From the NCBI RefSeq assembly GCF_023897065.1, contig NZ_JAMHIV010000008.1, forward strand, positions 62,001-126,000: a DNA stretch of 64,000 nucleotides, read 5' to 3'. The position numbers were made by a program, and so were the translations under genes. The stretch is from Crossiella sp. SN42. Its GTDB lineage: Bacteria > Actinomycetota > Actinomycetes > Mycobacteriales > Pseudonocardiaceae. Positions within the stretch are counted from its first letter, which is position 1; each line of letters opens with the position of its first letter. The notes under the pieces are model-generated. The model ran no database searches and was not told where the DNA came from. It was given only the letters and a program-made list of their open reading frames with translations. This document shows, in pieces, positions 51,868-63,037 of the stretch.

Positions 51868-52185
51868 TCAACTGCCACTCGCCTTGAGGTTCGCCGCGCC
51901 GCCGGTGTCGGCCTGCTCCATGGTGGTCGCCTGGTCGTTGAGGCCCTTGGCCACGTTGATCAGACCCTGCGCGACGTCGGCGATGCCCTTGCTGACCGCG
52001 TCCGCGGCAGGCACGTAGTCCTTGGCGAAGGCCTGGCCGGACTCGTCGTTGCCCCAGCACTGTCCCTCACCGGTCAGCGCCGACTGCAGGCTGGTGGCCG
52101 CCTTGGCCAGGTCGTCGCCGACCCGGCTGAGCCTGCCCGCCCCGGCCCGGATGCCGTCGGCGTTCTGCCGCGTCTTGCCGGACAT
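51868..52185 (-). CDS. WXG100-like (ESAT-6-like) protein
   Basis: A 105-residue helical hairpin protein with the turn C-W-G-N-D-E-S-G-Q-A-F-A-K-D-Y, which fits the W-G-x-D-x-x-G-x-x-F pattern of WXG-like partners found beside CpnT-type toxins. It is predicted to pair with the N-terminal domain of the giant protein and be exported with it by T7SS. ATG 52185 overlaps the upstream YbaB-like stop (TGATG); a GTG six bases earlier is possible. The toxin gene starts 44 bases downstream. Confidence 0.8.
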   Translation of the reverse strand: MSGKTRQNADGIRAGAGRLSRVGDDLAKAATSLQSALTGEGQCWGNDESGQAFAKDYVPAADAVSKGIADVAQGLINVAKGLNDQATTMEQADTGGAANLKASGS

Positions 52186-52703
52186 CACCAACCGTCCTTC
52201 CGGAACACCGACCCGTAGCCGTCCTCGTCCTCCTCCGACTCCGGCCTGCGGTGCGCCGGTTTCGTGTTCTCCGTCACTTCTTCCATCGGCGGGATCCGGA
52301 GCAGGTCCTGCAGCGAGGGCGCGCCGGGCAGCAGGTCCGGCAGGTCGATCATGGGCTCGTCCTCGGTGGCCAGCGGGGCCAACTCCTCCTGGATCTGCTC
52401 CTGCGCGTTGGCCGCGGCCTCGCGCACCACGCCGGTGATCGTCCTGGCCAGGCTCTCCGGGGTGACCCGCTCGAAGGCGCGCGGCGAGAGGGTCAGTTTG
52501 CTCAGCACGCCGTTGGCCCCGACCGTGGCGGTCACCACACCATCGGGTGAGCTGGCCTCGCCCACCACGGCGGCCATCCTGGCCTGCGCCTCGCGCAGGT
52601 TGTCGGTCTTCTCCCGCAGGTCACGCATCATGTCGTCGACGCGATCGCGCAGCTGGGCGTTGCGTGCCTCCAGCTCGGCGTTCTCTGCGTCGAAGTCGAA
52701 CAT
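52185..52703 (-). CDS. YbaB/EbfC-like protein, T7SS-locus type
   Basis: A 172-residue protein with a long N-terminal coiled coil (about 5-45), a YbaB-like beta region (D-G-V-V-T-A-T-V-G-A-N-G-V-L-S-K-L-T-L) and a following helix. The acidic disordered tail ends in V-F-R-K-D-G-W. Domain order and terminal D-G-W match the YbaB-like protein of the other T7SS locus (24851-25297). It heads the seven-gene operon. A structural or chaperone role in the secretion locus is at least as likely as DNA binding (inference). Confidence 0.76.
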   Translation of the reverse strand: MFDFDAENAELEARNAQLRDRVDDMMRDLREKTDNLREAQARMAAVVGEASSPDGVVTATVGANGVLSKLTLSPRAFERVTPESLARTITGVVREAAANAQEQIQEELAPLATEDEPMIDLPDLLPGAPSLQDLLRIPPMEEVTENTKPAHRRPESEEDEDGYGSVFRKDGW

Positions 52704-52854
52704 GCGGGTACTCCTAGTGCTGGTGGGCCACCGCGGCGGCGGGCGGGGTCACAGGGAAGCTACCGTGAAGCCGGTTACGGTGTGCGTCGATCCGGCGCAT
52801 CCACACCCGTCACCACCTGCGCGGGGAGTATCCACAGGCGGGGCGGCCCCCGTT

Positions 52855-52884
52855 TTGACCCTCCAGGTAGGAGCCAGGTATCTT
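52855..52884 (+). promoter_or_regulatory. rpsL promoter
   Basis: TTGACC (52855-52860) and TATCTT (52879-52884) with an 18-base spacer give a good housekeeping-type promoter. It predicts a leader of about 220 bases before rpsL. Confidence 0.6.
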
Positions 52885-52894
52885 TGCTACTCGT

Positions 52895-53048
52895 GCCCGA
52901 CTTGCGTCGGGCCGCTCCGCGTGCCTGAGAGGCGCAGCTCGTGTGTCGCAGCCGGGCTGACTTCTAGGCGACACGCGCGGAATCCTCCCAATCCCAGTGG
53001 GACGTCTCAGGTGGAAATGGGGCGCGGAATCGGGCGACACGCCCGACC
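52895..53048 (+). promoter_or_regulatory. structured rpsL leader with shared 15-base block
   Basis: A perfect hairpin GCCCGAC-TTGC-GTCGGGC occupies 52895-52912, almost at the predicted transcript start. GCGACACGC occurs twice (near 52970 and at 53034). The second copy is part of GCGACACGCCCGACC (53034-53048), which recurs exactly before rpsJ at 57776-57790. It may be a common control element for ribosomal operons. Confidence 0.5.
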
Positions 53049-53113
53049 TCGGGTTACGGAGGAGCCCCGCATAACCACCGGACACACCAGAGGCGAACAG
53101 AGAAAGACGGTCC

Positions 53114-53488
53114 ATGCCCACGATCCAGCAACTGGTCCGCAAGGGCCGGCAGGACAAGGTCACGAAGACCAAGACCGCGGCGCTCAAGGGGAGCCCGCAG
53201 CGGCGCGGTGTGTGCACCCGCGTCTACACCACTACCCCGAAGAAGCCGAACTCGGCGCTGCGCAAGGTCGCTCGCGTCAAGCTGTCCAGCCAGATCGAGG
53301 TCACGGCGTACATCCCCGGTGAGGGCCACAACCTGCAGGAGCACTCGATGGTGCTCGTGCGCGGTGGCCGTGTGAAGGACCTCCCCGGCGTTCGCTACAA
53401 GATCGTGCGCGGTTCGCTCGACACGCAGGGCGTGAAGAACCGCAAGCAGGCTCGCAGCCGGTACGGCGCGAAGAAGGAGAAGAGCTAA
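53114..53488 (+). CDS. rpsL: 30S ribosomal protein S12
   Basis: A 124-residue S12, a decoding-centre protein. The streptomycin-relevant lysines are wild type in [12 protein letters not shown] and [11 protein letters not shown], so no resistance substitution is seen. Its TAA overlaps the rpsG ATG by one base. It begins the str operon (rpsL-rpsG-fusA-tuf). Confidence 0.98.
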   Translation: MPTIQQLVRKGRQDKVTKTKTAALKGSPQRRGVCTRVYTTTPKKPNSALRKVARVKLSSQIEVTAYIPGEGHNLQEHSMVLVRGGRVKDLPGVRYKIVRGSLDTQGVKNRKQARSRYGAKKEKS

Positions 53489-53958
53489 TGCCTCGCAAGG
53501 GTCCTGCCCCCAAGCGGCCGCTGATCTCCGACCCGGTCTACAGCTCCCCGCTGGTCACCCAGCTGATCAACAAGGTGCTTGTCGACGGCAAGCGGTCGGT
53601 CGCGGAGAAGATCGTGTACAAGGCGCTCGAGGGCGCCCGCGAGAAGAACAGCGCCGACCCGGTCGTCACCCTCAAGCGCGCGCTCGACAACGTCAAGCCG
53701 ACGATCGAGGTCAAGAGCCGTCGTGTCGGTGGCGCCACCTACCAGGTGCCGGTCGAGGTCAAGCCTGGGCGCAGCACCACCCTCGCGCTCCGCTGGCTGG
53801 TGAGCTTCTCCCGTCAGCGCCGTGAGAAGACCATGGTCGAGCGCCTGATGAACGAGCTGCTCGACGCCAGCAACGGTCTCGGGGCGAGCGTCAAGCGCCG
53901 CGAGGACACGCACAAGATGGCCGAGTCCAACAAGGCCTTCGCGCATTACCGCTGGTGA
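53488..53958 (+). CDS. rpsG: 30S ribosomal protein S7
   Basis: A 156-residue S7 that nucleates assembly of the 30S head and contacts the E site. It begins M-P-R-K-G-P and ends F-A-H-Y-R-W, as is standard in actinobacteria. Translation is coupled to rpsL through the TAATG overlap. fusA starts 88 bases further on. Confidence 0.98.
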   Translation: MPRKGPAPKRPLISDPVYSSPLVTQLINKVLVDGKRSVAEKIVYKALEGAREKNSADPVVTLKRALDNVKPTIEVKSRRVGGATYQVPVEVKPGRSTTLALRWLVSFSRQRREKTMVERLMNELLDASNGLGASVKRREDTHKMAESNKAFAHYRW

Positions 53959-54046
53959 TGACGTGGCGGATGGGGCCGACAGGCGCCATCCGCCTTCCCG
54001 CGCTTGACAACGCGCGCCTCACGCAATCAGGAAACGAGGAAGACCC

Positions 54047-56146
54047 GTGGCACGCGACGTGCTGACTGACCTGGCCAAGGTCCGCAACATCGGGATCATG
54101 GCCCACATCGACGCGGGCAAGACCACCACGACCGAGCGCGTCCTGTACTACACCGGTGAGAACTACAAGATCGGTGAAGTGCACGACGGTGCGGCGACGA
54201 TGGACTGGATGGAGGAGGAGCAGAAGCGCGGCATCACGATCACCTCCGCCGCGACCACCTGCTTCTGGAACAACCACCAGATCAACATCATCGACACGCC
54301 GGGTCACGTCGACTTCACCGTCGAGGTGGAGCGGTCGCTGCGCGTCCTGGACGGCGCCGTCGCGGTCTTCGACGGCAAGGAAGGCGTCGAGCCCCAGTCC
54401 GAGACTGTGTGGCGCCAGGCCGACAAGTACGACGTGCCGCGTGTCTGCTTCGTCAACAAGATGGACAAGCTGGGCGCCGACTTCTACTTCACCGTGCGCA
54501 CCATCAAGGAGCGTCTGGGCGCTAAGCCGCTGGTCATCCAGCTGCCGATCGGCGCGGAGAGCGACTTCGAGGGTGTCGTCGACCTCGTCCAGATGAAGGC
54601 CCTCACCTGGCGTGGCGACACCAAGAAGGGTGAGGACTACGCGGTTGAGGACATCCCGGCCGACCTGGCCGAGCGTGCCGCGGAGTACCGCCTCGCGCTG
54701 GTCGAGGCCGTGGCCGAGACCGACGACGCGCTGATGGAGAAGTACCTCGAGGGTGGCGAGTTCACCATCGAGGAGATCAAGGCCGGCATCCGGCACATCA
54801 CCATCAACAGCCAGGCCTACCCGATCCTGTGCGGCTCCGCCTTCAAGAACAAGGGCGTGCAGCCGATGCTGGACGCGGTGGTCGACTACTTGCCGACCCC
54901 GCTGGACGTGCCGTCGGTCAAGGGCACGCTGCAGGACGGCGTGACCGAGGCGGTCCGCAACGCGGACTCCTCCGAGCCCTTCTCGGCCCTCGCGTTCAAG
55001 ATCATGACGCACCCGTTCTTCGGTAAGCTGACCTACATCCGGGTGTACTCGGGCAAGGTCGCCGCGGGCGCTCAGCTGATCAACGCGACCAAGGACCGCA
55101 AGGAGCGTCTGGGCAAGCTCTTCCAGATGCACGCGAACAAGGAGAACCCGGTCGACGACGCGACGGCCGGCCACATCTACGCCGTCACCGGTCTCAAGGA
55201 GACCACCACCGGCGACACGCTGGCCGACCCGCAGAAGCCGATCATCCTTGAGTCGATGACCTTCCCGGACCCGGTCATCAAGGTCGCGATCGAGCCGAAG
55301 ACCAAGGCTGACCAGGAGAAGCTGGGCATCGCGATCCAGAAGCTCGCCGAGGAGGACCCGACCTTCCAGGTCCAGCTCGACGAGGAGACCGGTCAGACGG
55401 TCATCTCCGGCATGGGTGAGCTGCACCTCGAGGTGCTGGTCAACCGCATGAAGAGCGACTTCAAGGTCGAGGCGAACGTCGGCAAGCCGCAGGTCGCCTA
55501 CCGTGAGACCATCCGCCGCAAGGTGGAGAAGTACTCCTACACGCACAAGAAGCAGACCGGTGGCTCCGGCCAGTTCGCCAAGGTGATCATCACCGTCGAG
55601 CCGCTGGACACCGCCGAAGGTGCGATGTACGAGTTCGACAACAAGGTCACCGGTGGCCGCATCCCCAGGGAGTACATCCCCTCGGTGGACGCGGGCGCGC
55701 AGGACGCCATGCAGTACGGCGTGCTCGCGGGCTACCCGCTGGTCGGTGTCAAGGTGACCCTGATCGACGGCGCCTACCACGAGGTCGACTCCTCGGAAAT
55801 GGCGTTCAAGGTGGCCGGTTCCATCGCGCTGAAGGAGGCTGCCCGTCAGGCCAGCCCCGCGCTGCTCGAGCCGGTCATGGCGGTCGAGGTGACCACGCCC
55901 GAGGACTACATGGGTGAGGTCATCGGCGACCTGAACTCCCGCCGTGGGCAGATCCAGTCCATGGGCGAGCGCAGTGGTGTCCGCGTGGTCAACGCGCTGG
56001 TGCCGCTGTCGGAGATGTTCGGGTACGTGAGCGACCTGCGTTCCAAGACGCAGGGTCGCGCCAACTACTCGATGCAGTTCGACTCCTACGCCGAGGTTCC
56101 GCAGAACGTGGCGAAGGAGATCATCGCGAAGGCGACGGGGGAGTGA
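54047..56146 (+). CDS. fusA: translation elongation factor G
   Basis: A 699-residue EF-G, the GTPase of translocation and ribosome recycling. The G1 (A-H-I-D-A-G-K-T-T), G3 (D-T-P-G-H-V-D-F) and G4 (N-K-M-D-K) motifs are intact, followed by domains II-V with the usual E-Y-I-P-S-V-D and [12 protein letters not shown] segments. The GTG start follows AACGAGGAAG. Length and layout are ordinary. Confidence 0.98.
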   Translation: MARDVLTDLAKVRNIGIMAHIDAGKTTTTERVLYYTGENYKIGEVHDGAATMDWMEEEQKRGITITSAATTCFWNNHQINIIDTPGHVDFTVEVERSLRVLDGAVAVFDGKEGVEPQSETVWRQADKYDVPRVCFVNKMDKLGADFYFTVRTIKERLGAKPLVIQLPIGAESDFEGVVDLVQMKALTWRGDTKKGEDYAVEDIPADLAERAAEYRLALVEAVAETDDALMEKYLEGGEFTIEEIKAGIRHITINSQAYPILCGSAFKNKGVQPMLDAVVDYLPTPLDVPSVKGTLQDGVTEAVRNADSSEPFSALAFKIMTHPFFGKLTYIRVYSGKVAAGAQLINATKDRKERLGKLFQMHANKENPVDDATAGHIYAVTGLKETTTGDTLADPQKPIILESMTFPDPVIKVAIEPKTKADQEKLGIAIQKLAEEDPTFQVQLDEETGQTVISGMGELHLEVLVNRMKSDFKVEANVGKPQVAYRETIRRKVEKYSYTHKKQTGGSGQFAKVIITVEPLDTAEGAMYEFDNKVTGGRIPREYIPSVDAGAQDAMQYGVLAGYPLVGVKVTLIDGAYHEVDSSEMAFKVAGSIALKEAARQASPALLEPVMAVEVTTPEDYMGEVIGDLNSRRGQIQSMGERSGVRVVNALVPLSEMFGYVSDLRSKTQGRANYSMQFDSYAEVPQNVAKEIIAKATGE

Positions 56147-56151
56147 CCCCG

Positions 56152-56190
56152 GGAGCCGGCCCGGTCTCGACCTGAGGCCGGGCAGGCTCC
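56152..56190 (+). terminator. hairpin between fusA and tuf
   Basis: GGAGCC-G-GCCCGG (56152-56164) pairs with CCGGGC-A-GGCTCC (56178-56190) around a 13-base loop. No T-run follows. It may attenuate transcription into tuf or mark an RNA-processing site. Confidence 0.45.
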
Positions 56191-56325
56191 AGCCGGAACC
56201 GCACGTCCCGTGTGGGCCAAAATCGGGGAGCCTTCCCCAGGGTCCGCACTCCGGCCCTGATATCGCCGGACCGACCACGATCAGTTGGCACGGCGGCAAG
56301 ACAAGAAGTCCAGGAGGACAATCCA

Positions 56326-57519
<1,194 letters not shown>

Positions 57520-57522
57520 TGT

Positions 57523-57556
57523 CAGGGGGAGAGGCGGCGTGAGCTGCCTCTCCCTG
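57523..57556 (+). terminator. intrinsic terminator after tuf
   Basis: CAGGG-G-GAGAGGC (57523-57534 region) pairs with GCCTCTCCCTG (57546-57556), with one bulged G. It lies four bases after the tuf stop and has only a weak T-containing tail. Confidence 0.65.
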
Positions 57557-57913
57557 TCACGGCCCCGATTTGGATCGCCATACTCCGGTGTGGCATCCTG
57601 TATGGGTTGCTCGTTGGGGCGGCCAGGCAAGATGGATCGTCTGGCCGCCCCACCACGAGTAGTCCCGCGTTCGTGAGGCTTAGCTGCTTTGCGTACGTAG
57701 CCAGGACAGCAGGACCCGGGCCTAGCGGCCCATCCCACAGGTTCAAGTCAGTGGGACCGGTCTGTGCCTCACGGCGCGACACGCCCGACCGCGTGGACCG
57801 GGAACCGTGACATCTCAACAGAGGCGGCGCCTGGCGCGGCCAAGACCCCCGAGCGGGCCAAGGCACAGCTGGCCAGCACCGCAGCGGTACGAGAAGAGGA
57901 ACGGCAAGCCACC
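57557..57913 (+). promoter_or_regulatory. promoter and leader region of the S10 operon
   Basis: About 350 bases without a gene. A CATACT box near 57580 with a TGTCAC-like -35 about 18 bases upstream is the best promoter candidate, and CCATAC/GTATGG arms flank it. GCGACACGCCCGACC at 57776-57790 is identical to a block in the rpsL leader. S10-operon leaders are often targets of autogenous control, but no specific ribosomal-protein site can be assigned. Confidence 0.45.
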
Positions 57914-58219
57914 ATGGCGGGACAAAAGATCCGCATCCGGCTCAAGGCCTACGACCACGAGGCGATCGACGCGTCCGCACGCAAGATCGTGGAAACCGTG
58001 ACGCGCACCGGCGCTCGCGTGGTCGGGCCGGTGCCGCTGCCCACGGAGAAAAACGTCTACTGCGTCATCCGCTCCCCGCACAAGTACAAGGACTCGCGGG
58101 AGCACTTCGAGATGCGCACCCACAAGCGTCTGATCGACATCCTCGACCCCACGCCGAAGACGGTGGACGCGCTCATGCGCATCGACCTGCCGGCGAGCGT
58201 CGACGTCAACATCCAGTAA
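57914..58219 (+). CDS. rpsJ: 30S ribosomal protein S10
   Basis: A 101-residue S10 (also the NusE partner of NusB in antitermination). [15 protein letters not shown] is the standard actinobacterial start. ATG 57914 is used; the longer in-frame reading from 57764 has no homology. First gene of the S10 operon. Confidence 0.98.
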   Translation: MAGQKIRIRLKAYDHEAIDASARKIVETVTRTGARVVGPVPLPTEKNVYCVIRSPHKYKDSREHFEMRTHKRLIDILDPTPKTVDALMRIDLPASVDVNIQ

Positions 58220-58267
58220 TAGCCGGACGCACCGTTCGATTTTTGGGGCGAGGAAGTAACGAGACCC

Positions 58268-58918
58268 ATGTCTGACAGGCAGATCAAGGGGATTCTGGGC
58301 ACCAAGCTCGGTATGACCCAGGTCTTCGACGAGAACAACCGGATCGTTCCGGTGACCGTCGTGAAGGCCGGGCCGTGCGTGGTGACTCAGGTCCGTACGC
58401 AGGAGAATGACGGCTACTCGGCCGTCCAGTTGGCGTTCGGCGCCATTGACCCCCGCAAGGTCAACAAGCCGGTGAGCGGCCACTTCGCCAAGGCCGGCGT
58501 GACTCCGCGCCGCCACCTGGTCGAGGTGCGTACCACTGACGCCGCCGAGTACGAGGTCGGCCAGGAGATCACCGCTGAGCTGTTCGAGGCCGGCGCCGTG
58601 GTCGACGTGGTCGGCACCAGCAAGGGCAAGGGCTACGCGGGTGTCATGAAGCGGCACGGCTTCGCTGGCCTCGGCGCGTCCCACGGCACCCAGGCCAAGC
58701 ACCGTTCGCCCGGTTCCATCGGTGGCTGCGCCACCCCTGGCCGAGTGTTCAAGGGCGTGCGCATGGCCGGCCGTATGGGCAGCGCCCGCGTGACCACCCA
58801 GAACCTGACCGTGCACCGCATCGAGGCCGAGACCGGCCTGCTGCTCATCAAGGGCGCCGTTCCCGGCCCCAAGGGTGGACTGGTGCTGGTCAAGACGGCC
58901 GCGAAGGGTGGTGCGTGA
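58268..58918 (+). CDS. rplC: 50S ribosomal protein L3
   Basis: A 216-residue L3, an early assembly protein whose loop reaches the peptidyl-transferase centre. [13 protein letters not shown] is at the N-terminus and the S-P-G-S-I-G-G loop segment is intact. GGGGCGAGGAAG lies upstream of the ATG. Its stop overlaps the rplD start by one base. Confidence 0.98.
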   Translation: MSDRQIKGILGTKLGMTQVFDENNRIVPVTVVKAGPCVVTQVRTQENDGYSAVQLAFGAIDPRKVNKPVSGHFAKAGVTPRRHLVEVRTTDAAEYEVGQEITAELFEAGAVVDVVGTSKGKGYAGVMKRHGFAGLGASHGTQAKHRSPGSIGGCATPGRVFKGVRMAGRMGSARVTTQNLTVHRIEAETGLLLIKGAVPGPKGGLVLVKTAAKGGA

Positions 58919-59610
58919 TGACCGTGAGCGTTGACGTCCGGACCCCGGACGGCAAGACCGAAGGCACCATCGAGCTGCCCGCGGAGCTGTTCGACGTTCA
59001 GGCGAACATCCCGCTGATGCACCAGGTGGTGACCGCGCAGCTGGCCGCCAAGCGGCAGGGCACGCACAGCACCAAGACCCGTGCCGAGGTCTCCGGCGGT
59101 GGCAAGAAGCCGTACCGGCAGAAGGGCACCGGCCGCGCCCGTCAGGGTTCGACCCGGTCCCCGCAGTTCTCCGGTGGTGGCATCTCGCACGGCCCGAAGC
59201 CGCGGGACTACTCGCAGCGGACGCCCAAGAAGATGAAGGTCGCCGCTCTTCGTGGCGCCCTCTCCGACCGGGTGCGCAACGGCCGGCTGCACGTGCTGAC
59301 CTCGCTGGTCGAGGGCGACGCGCCGTCGACCAAGGGCGCTCGCCGCATCATCGAGTCCATCAGCACCGGCAAGCGCACGCTCGTCGTGGTGACTCGTGCG
59401 GATGAGCTCACCTGGGTGAGCCTGCGCAACCTGGACAACGTCCACGTGCTCGTGCAGGACCAGCTGAACACCTACGACGTGCTCGTCAACGACGACGTGG
59501 TGTTCACCAGGGACGCACTGGCGCTCTACATCGCCGGTCCGACCTCGGGCCACTCGGTCAAGGCCAGCGCTCGCGCCAGCGAGGTCGTCGCAGAGGAGGG
59601 TGACAAGTGA
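58918..59610 (+). CDS. rplD: 50S ribosomal protein L4
   Basis: A 230-residue L4 that binds 23S rRNA and lines the exit tunnel with its basic loop ([15 protein letters not shown]). In some bacteria it represses the S10 operon. ATG 58918 is preferred to the GTG three bases upstream because of the TGATG overlap with rplC. It overlaps rplW by four bases. Confidence 0.97.
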   Translation: MTVSVDVRTPDGKTEGTIELPAELFDVQANIPLMHQVVTAQLAAKRQGTHSTKTRAEVSGGGKKPYRQKGTGRARQGSTRSPQFSGGGISHGPKPRDYSQRTPKKMKVAALRGALSDRVRNGRLHVLTSLVEGDAPSTKGARRIIESISTGKRTLVVVTRADELTWVSLRNLDNVHVLVQDQLNTYDVLVNDDVVFTRDALALYIAGPTSGHSVKASARASEVVAEEGDK

Positions 59611-59906
59611 TCCCCGATTACCGCGACATCCTGCTCGCTCCGGTGATCTCGGAGAAGAGCTACGGGCTGCTCGAAGAGGGTAAGTACACCTTCCTCGTGG
59701 CTCCCGATGCCAACAAGACCGAGATCAAGATTGCTGTCGAGAAGGTCTTCGGTGTGAAGGTCGTGTCCGTGAACACGATCAACCGCCAGGGCAAGCGCAA
59801 GCGGACCCGCACCGGGTATGGCAAGCGCAAGGACACCAAGCGCGCGATTGTGACGCTGTCCGCCGAGAGCAAGGCCATCGAGATCTTCGGCGGCCCGGCC
59901 GCCTAA
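59607..59906 (+). CDS. rplW: 50S ribosomal protein L23
   Basis: A 99-residue L23 at the tunnel exit, the docking site for trigger factor and SRP. It has P-V-I-S-E-K-S-Y near the start and the basic [13 protein letters not shown] loop. The GTG start overlaps rplD by four bases. Confidence 0.97.
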   Translation: MIPDYRDILLAPVISEKSYGLLEEGKYTFLVAPDANKTEIKIAVEKVFGVKVVSVNTINRQGKRKRTRTGYGKRKDTKRAIVTLSAESKAIEIFGGPAA

Positions 59907-59927
59907 GGGATTGAGGACGCGTTAGAG

Positions 59928-60761
59928 ATGGGCATCCGCAAATACAAGCCTACGACCCCGGGTCGTCGTGGCTCGAGCGTCTCGGACTTCGCCGAGATCA
60001 CTCGTTCCACCCCGGAGAAGTCGCTGATCCGCCCGCTGCACGGCCATGGCGGCCGTAACGCGCACGGCAAGATCACCACGCGGCACAAGGGCGGCGGTCA
60101 CAAGCGTGCTTACCGGCTGATCGACTTCCGCCGGGCGGACAAGGACGGCGTGCCGGCCAAGGTCGCGCACATCGAGTACGACCCCAACCGCACCGCACGC
60201 ATCGCGCTGCTGCACTACGTGGACGGCGAGAAGCGTTACATCATCGCGCCGAACAACCTGCGCCAGGGCGACCCGATTGAGAACGGCCCCAAGGCCGACA
60301 TCAAGCCGGGCAACAACCTGCCGCTGCGCAACATCCCGGTCGGCACCGTGATCCACGCGATCGAGCTGCGGCCCGGTGGTGGAGCCAAGATCGCCCGTTC
60401 CGCGGGCGCCAGCGTTCAGCTGGTGGCCAAGGACGGCCCCTACGCCCAGCTGCGGATGCCCTCGGGCGAGATCCGCAACGTCGACGTGCGCTGCCGCGCC
60501 ACCGTCGGCGAGGTGGGCAACGCCGAGCACCAGAACATCAACTGGGGCAAGGCAGGCCGCATGCGCTGGAAGGGCAAGCGCCCGACCGTCCGTGGTGTGG
60601 CCATGAACCCGGTCGACCACCCGCACGGTGGTGGTGAGGGCAAGACCTCCGGTGGTCGCCACCCGGTGAACCCCGCTGGTAAGCCCGAAGGCCGGACCCG
60701 CCGCCGCAAGGCAAGCGACCAGCTCATCGTCCGGCGTCGTCGCACCGGTAAGAAGCGCTGA
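59928..60761 (+). CDS. rplB: 50S ribosomal protein L2
   Basis: A 277-residue L2 needed for subunit association and the peptidyl-transferase centre. The conserved [13 protein letters not shown] region is intact, including the functionally important His. The C-terminus is strongly basic. rpsS follows after 18 bases. Confidence 0.98.
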   Translation: MGIRKYKPTTPGRRGSSVSDFAEITRSTPEKSLIRPLHGHGGRNAHGKITTRHKGGGHKRAYRLIDFRRADKDGVPAKVAHIEYDPNRTARIALLHYVDGEKRYIIAPNNLRQGDPIENGPKADIKPGNNLPLRNIPVGTVIHAIELRPGGGAKIARSAGASVQLVAKDGPYAQLRMPSGEIRNVDVRCRATVGEVGNAEHQNINWGKAGRMRWKGKRPTVRGVAMNPVDHPHGGGEGKTSGGRHPVNPAGKPEGRTRRRKASDQLIVRRRRTGKKR

Positions 60762-60779
60762 GCAGGAAGGGAGTGAAGG

Positions 60780-61061
60780 ATGCCTCGCAGCCTGAAGAAG
60801 GGCCCCTTCGTTGACGACCACCTGCTCAAGAAGGTGGACGCGCAGAACGAGGGCAGCAAGAAGACGGTGATCAAGACGTGGTCCCGTCGTAGCACGATCA
60901 TCCCGGACATGCTGGGTCACACCATCGCGGTGCACGACGGCCGCAAGCACGTCCCGGTGTTCGTCACCGAGTCCATGGTCGGGCACAAGCTGGGCGAATT
61001 CGCCCCTACCCGCACCTTCAAGGGCCACATCAAGGATGACCGCAAGTCGCGTCGCCGCTGA
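60780..61061 (+). CDS. rpsS: 30S ribosomal protein S19
   Basis: A 93-residue S19 of the 30S head, beginning [12 protein letters not shown] and containing [28 protein letters not shown] precedes the ATG. rplV follows after 40 bases. Confidence 0.98.
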   Translation: MPRSLKKGPFVDDHLLKKVDAQNEGSKKTVIKTWSRRSTIIPDMLGHTIAVHDGRKHVPVFVTESMVGHKLGEFAPTRTFKGHIKDDRKSRRR

Positions 61062-61101
61062 CGCGGCCAGTGACACGAACAAAGAGCAAGGGGTAACAGC
61101 A

Positions 61102-61518
61102 ATGGGTAACGATGCCGCAGGCGTGGAGCAGCTTCCGCGCGCAGTGGCGCGGGCCCGCTACGTCCGCATGACGCCCATGAAGGTGCGTCGCGTGGTCGAG
61201 CTGATCAAGGGCCGTAACGCCCAGGAAGCCCTGGCCGTGCTCCAGTTCGCGCCGCAGGCCGCAAGCGGTCCGGTGGCGAAGGTGCTCGCCAGTGCCATGG
61301 CCAACGCCGAGAACAACCTCGAACTCGACCCCGACACCCTCTGGGTGAGCGCGGCGTTCGTTGACGAGGGGCCGACCATGAAGCGGATCCAGCCGCGCGC
61401 CCAGGGGCGCACGTTCCGGATCCTCAAGCGGTCCAGCCACATCACCGTCGAGGTGGAGTCCCGTCCGAAGGTGGTCAGCAAGGCTCGCAAGTCCAGCGTG
61501 AAGGGGAGTGGCCGGTAG
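61102..61518 (+). CDS. rplV: 50S ribosomal protein L22
   Basis: A 138-residue L22 whose long hairpin lines the exit tunnel near the macrolide site. It has [15 protein letters not shown] near the start and [12 protein letters not shown] in the loop. ATG 61102 follows AAGGGG; the in-frame reading from 61036 would overlap rpsS and is rejected. TAG overlaps the rpsC GTG by one base. Confidence 0.97.
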   Translation: MGNDAAGVEQLPRAVARARYVRMTPMKVRRVVELIKGRNAQEALAVLQFAPQAASGPVAKVLASAMANAENNLELDPDTLWVSAAFVDEGPTMKRIQPRAQGRTFRILKRSSHITVEVESRPKVVSKARKSSVKGSGR

Positions 61519-62357
61519 TGGGCCAGAAAATCAACCCGCACGGCTTCCGGCTGGGAATCACCACCGACTGGAAGTCCCGCTGGTACGCAGACAAGCAGTA
61601 CGCGGAGTACGTCGCGGAGGATGTCAAGATCCGCAAGATGTTCGCCCGCGGCATGGAGCGTGCCGGTATCTCGAAGGTGGAGATCGAGCGCACCCGGGAC
61701 CGGGTTCGCGTCGACATCCACACCGCTCGGCCCGGCATCGTCATCGGTCGCCGCGGCGCGGAGGCCGACCGCATTCGCGGTGCGCTGGAGAAGCTCACCA
61801 AGAAGCAGGTCCAGCTGAACATCCTCGAGGTCAAGAACCCCGAGTCGGACGCCCAGCTGGTTGCCCAGATGGTCGCCGAGCAGCTGTCCAACCGCGTGTC
61901 CTTCCGGCGCGCGATGCGCAAGGGCATCCAGTCCGCCATGCGCTCGCCGCAGGTCAAGGGCATCCGGGTGCAGTGCGGTGGCCGCCTCGGCGGTGCCGAG
62001 ATGTCGCGCTCGGAGTTCTACCGCGAGGGTCGCGTCCCGCTGCACACGCTGCGCGCGGACATCGACTACGGCCTCTACGAGGCGCGCACCACCTTCGGCC
62101 GGATCGGCGTGAAGGTGTGGATCTACAAGGGTGACGTCATCGGCGGCCGTCGCGAGACCGTCGCCGCCGCGGCACCGGACAACCGCGCCCCGCGGCGCGA
62201 GCGTCCGAGCCGTCGTCGCTCCGGCGCCTCCGGCACCACGCCGACGAGCACCGAGGCCGGGCGCGCCGCGGCCGAGGCCGCGACCGAGCCGGTCGACACC
62301 ACCCCCGCCGCGGCCGAGTCCGGCAACGGCAGCGCGGCTGAGAAGACGGAGGGCTGA
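61518..62357 (+). CDS. rpsC: 30S ribosomal protein S3
   Basis: A 279-residue S3 with the N-terminal [14 protein letters not shown], a KH domain ([10 protein letters not shown]) and a C-terminal domain. A disordered Ala/Thr/Glu-rich tail of about 60 residues, common in actinobacteria, follows. It helps form the mRNA entry channel. rplP starts three bases after its stop. Confidence 0.97.
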   Translation: MGQKINPHGFRLGITTDWKSRWYADKQYAEYVAEDVKIRKMFARGMERAGISKVEIERTRDRVRVDIHTARPGIVIGRRGAEADRIRGALEKLTKKQVQLNILEVKNPESDAQLVAQMVAEQLSNRVSFRRAMRKGIQSAMRSPQVKGIRVQCGGRLGGAEMSRSEFYREGRVPLHTLRADIDYGLYEARTTFGRIGVKVWIYKGDVIGGRRETVAAAAPDNRAPRRERPSRRRSGASGTTPTSTEAGRAAAEAATEPVDTTPAAAESGNGSAAEKTEG

Positions 62358-62360
62358 GTC

Positions 62361-62780
62361 GTGCTCATCCCGCGCAGGGTCAAGCACCGCAAGCAGCACC
62401 ACCCCGGCCGCTCCGGCGCCGCAAAGGGTGGCACCAGGGTCACGTTCGGCGAGTTCGGCATCCAGGCTCTGGAGCCGGCCTACGTGACCAACCGGCAGAT
62501 CGAGTCCGCTCGTATCGCCATCACCCGGCACATCCGCCGTGGCGGCAAGGTCTGGATCAACATCTTCCCGGACCGTCCGCTCACCAAGAAGCCTGCCGAG
62601 ACCCGCATGGGTTCCGGTAAGGGTTCGCCGGAGTACTGGGTGGCCAACGTCAAGCCGGGTCGCGTCGTCTTCGAGATGAGCTTCCCGAACGAGACCGTGG
62701 CTCGCGAGGCGCTCCGCCGCGCGATCCACAAGCTTCCGATGAAGTGCCGCATCGTCACGCGTGAGGGTGGTGAGTTCTGA
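62361..62780 (+). CDS. rplP: 50S ribosomal protein L16
   Basis: A 139-residue L16 near the A-site tRNA. It begins [13 protein letters not shown] and contains [13 protein letters not shown]. The GTG start is fixed by homology. Its TGA overlaps the rpmC ATG by one base. Confidence 0.98.
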   Translation: MLIPRRVKHRKQHHPGRSGAAKGGTRVTFGEFGIQALEPAYVTNRQIESARIAITRHIRRGGKVWINIFPDRPLTKKPAETRMGSGKGSPEYWVANVKPGRVVFEMSFPNETVAREALRRAIHKLPMKCRIVTREGGEF

Positions 62781-63037
62781 TGGCAGCGACGAACACCGCT
62801 TCCGAGCTGCGTGAGCTCACCAACGAGGAGCTCGTGCTGCGTCTTCGGGAGGCCAAGGAGGAGCTGTTCAACCTCCGCTTCCAGATGGCGACCGGGCAGC
62901 TCGACAACAACCGGCGTCTGCGTGCCATCCGGCACGAGATCGCCCGTATCTACACCGTGATGCGGGAACGTGAGCTGGGCCTGTCCGTCTCGCCGGACGA
63001 GGTCGCGGCATCCGCTGAAGGTGAAGGTGCAGCATGA
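62780..63037 (+). CDS. rpmC: 50S ribosomal protein L29
   Basis: An 85-residue L29 helical hairpin near the tunnel exit, with [10 protein letters not shown] and [12 protein letters not shown]. The short acidic C-terminal extension is common in actinobacteria. It overlaps rpsQ by four bases. Confidence 0.97.
   Translation: MAATNTASELRELTNEELVLRLREAKEELFNLRFQMATGQLDNNRRLRAIRHEIARIYTVMRERELGLSVSPDEVAASAEGEGAA

Larger units (their letters stand above)
52704..53113. other. divergent control region between the T7SS cassette and rpsL
   Basis: No gene is seen. The left part holds two TCCACA-containing boxes, CATCCACA (52798-52805) and TATCCACA (52829-52836), which resemble DnaA boxes but are only two and may be chance. 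The right part is the rpsL promoter and leader. No strong promoter for the minus-strand operon is evident; a TAGCTT box near 52757-52762 (minus) is the best guess. Confidence 0.45.

Noticed and set aside
53114-53488. Streptomycin-resistance substitutions in S12
   Set aside because: Both key lysines are present, so the gene looks wild type.
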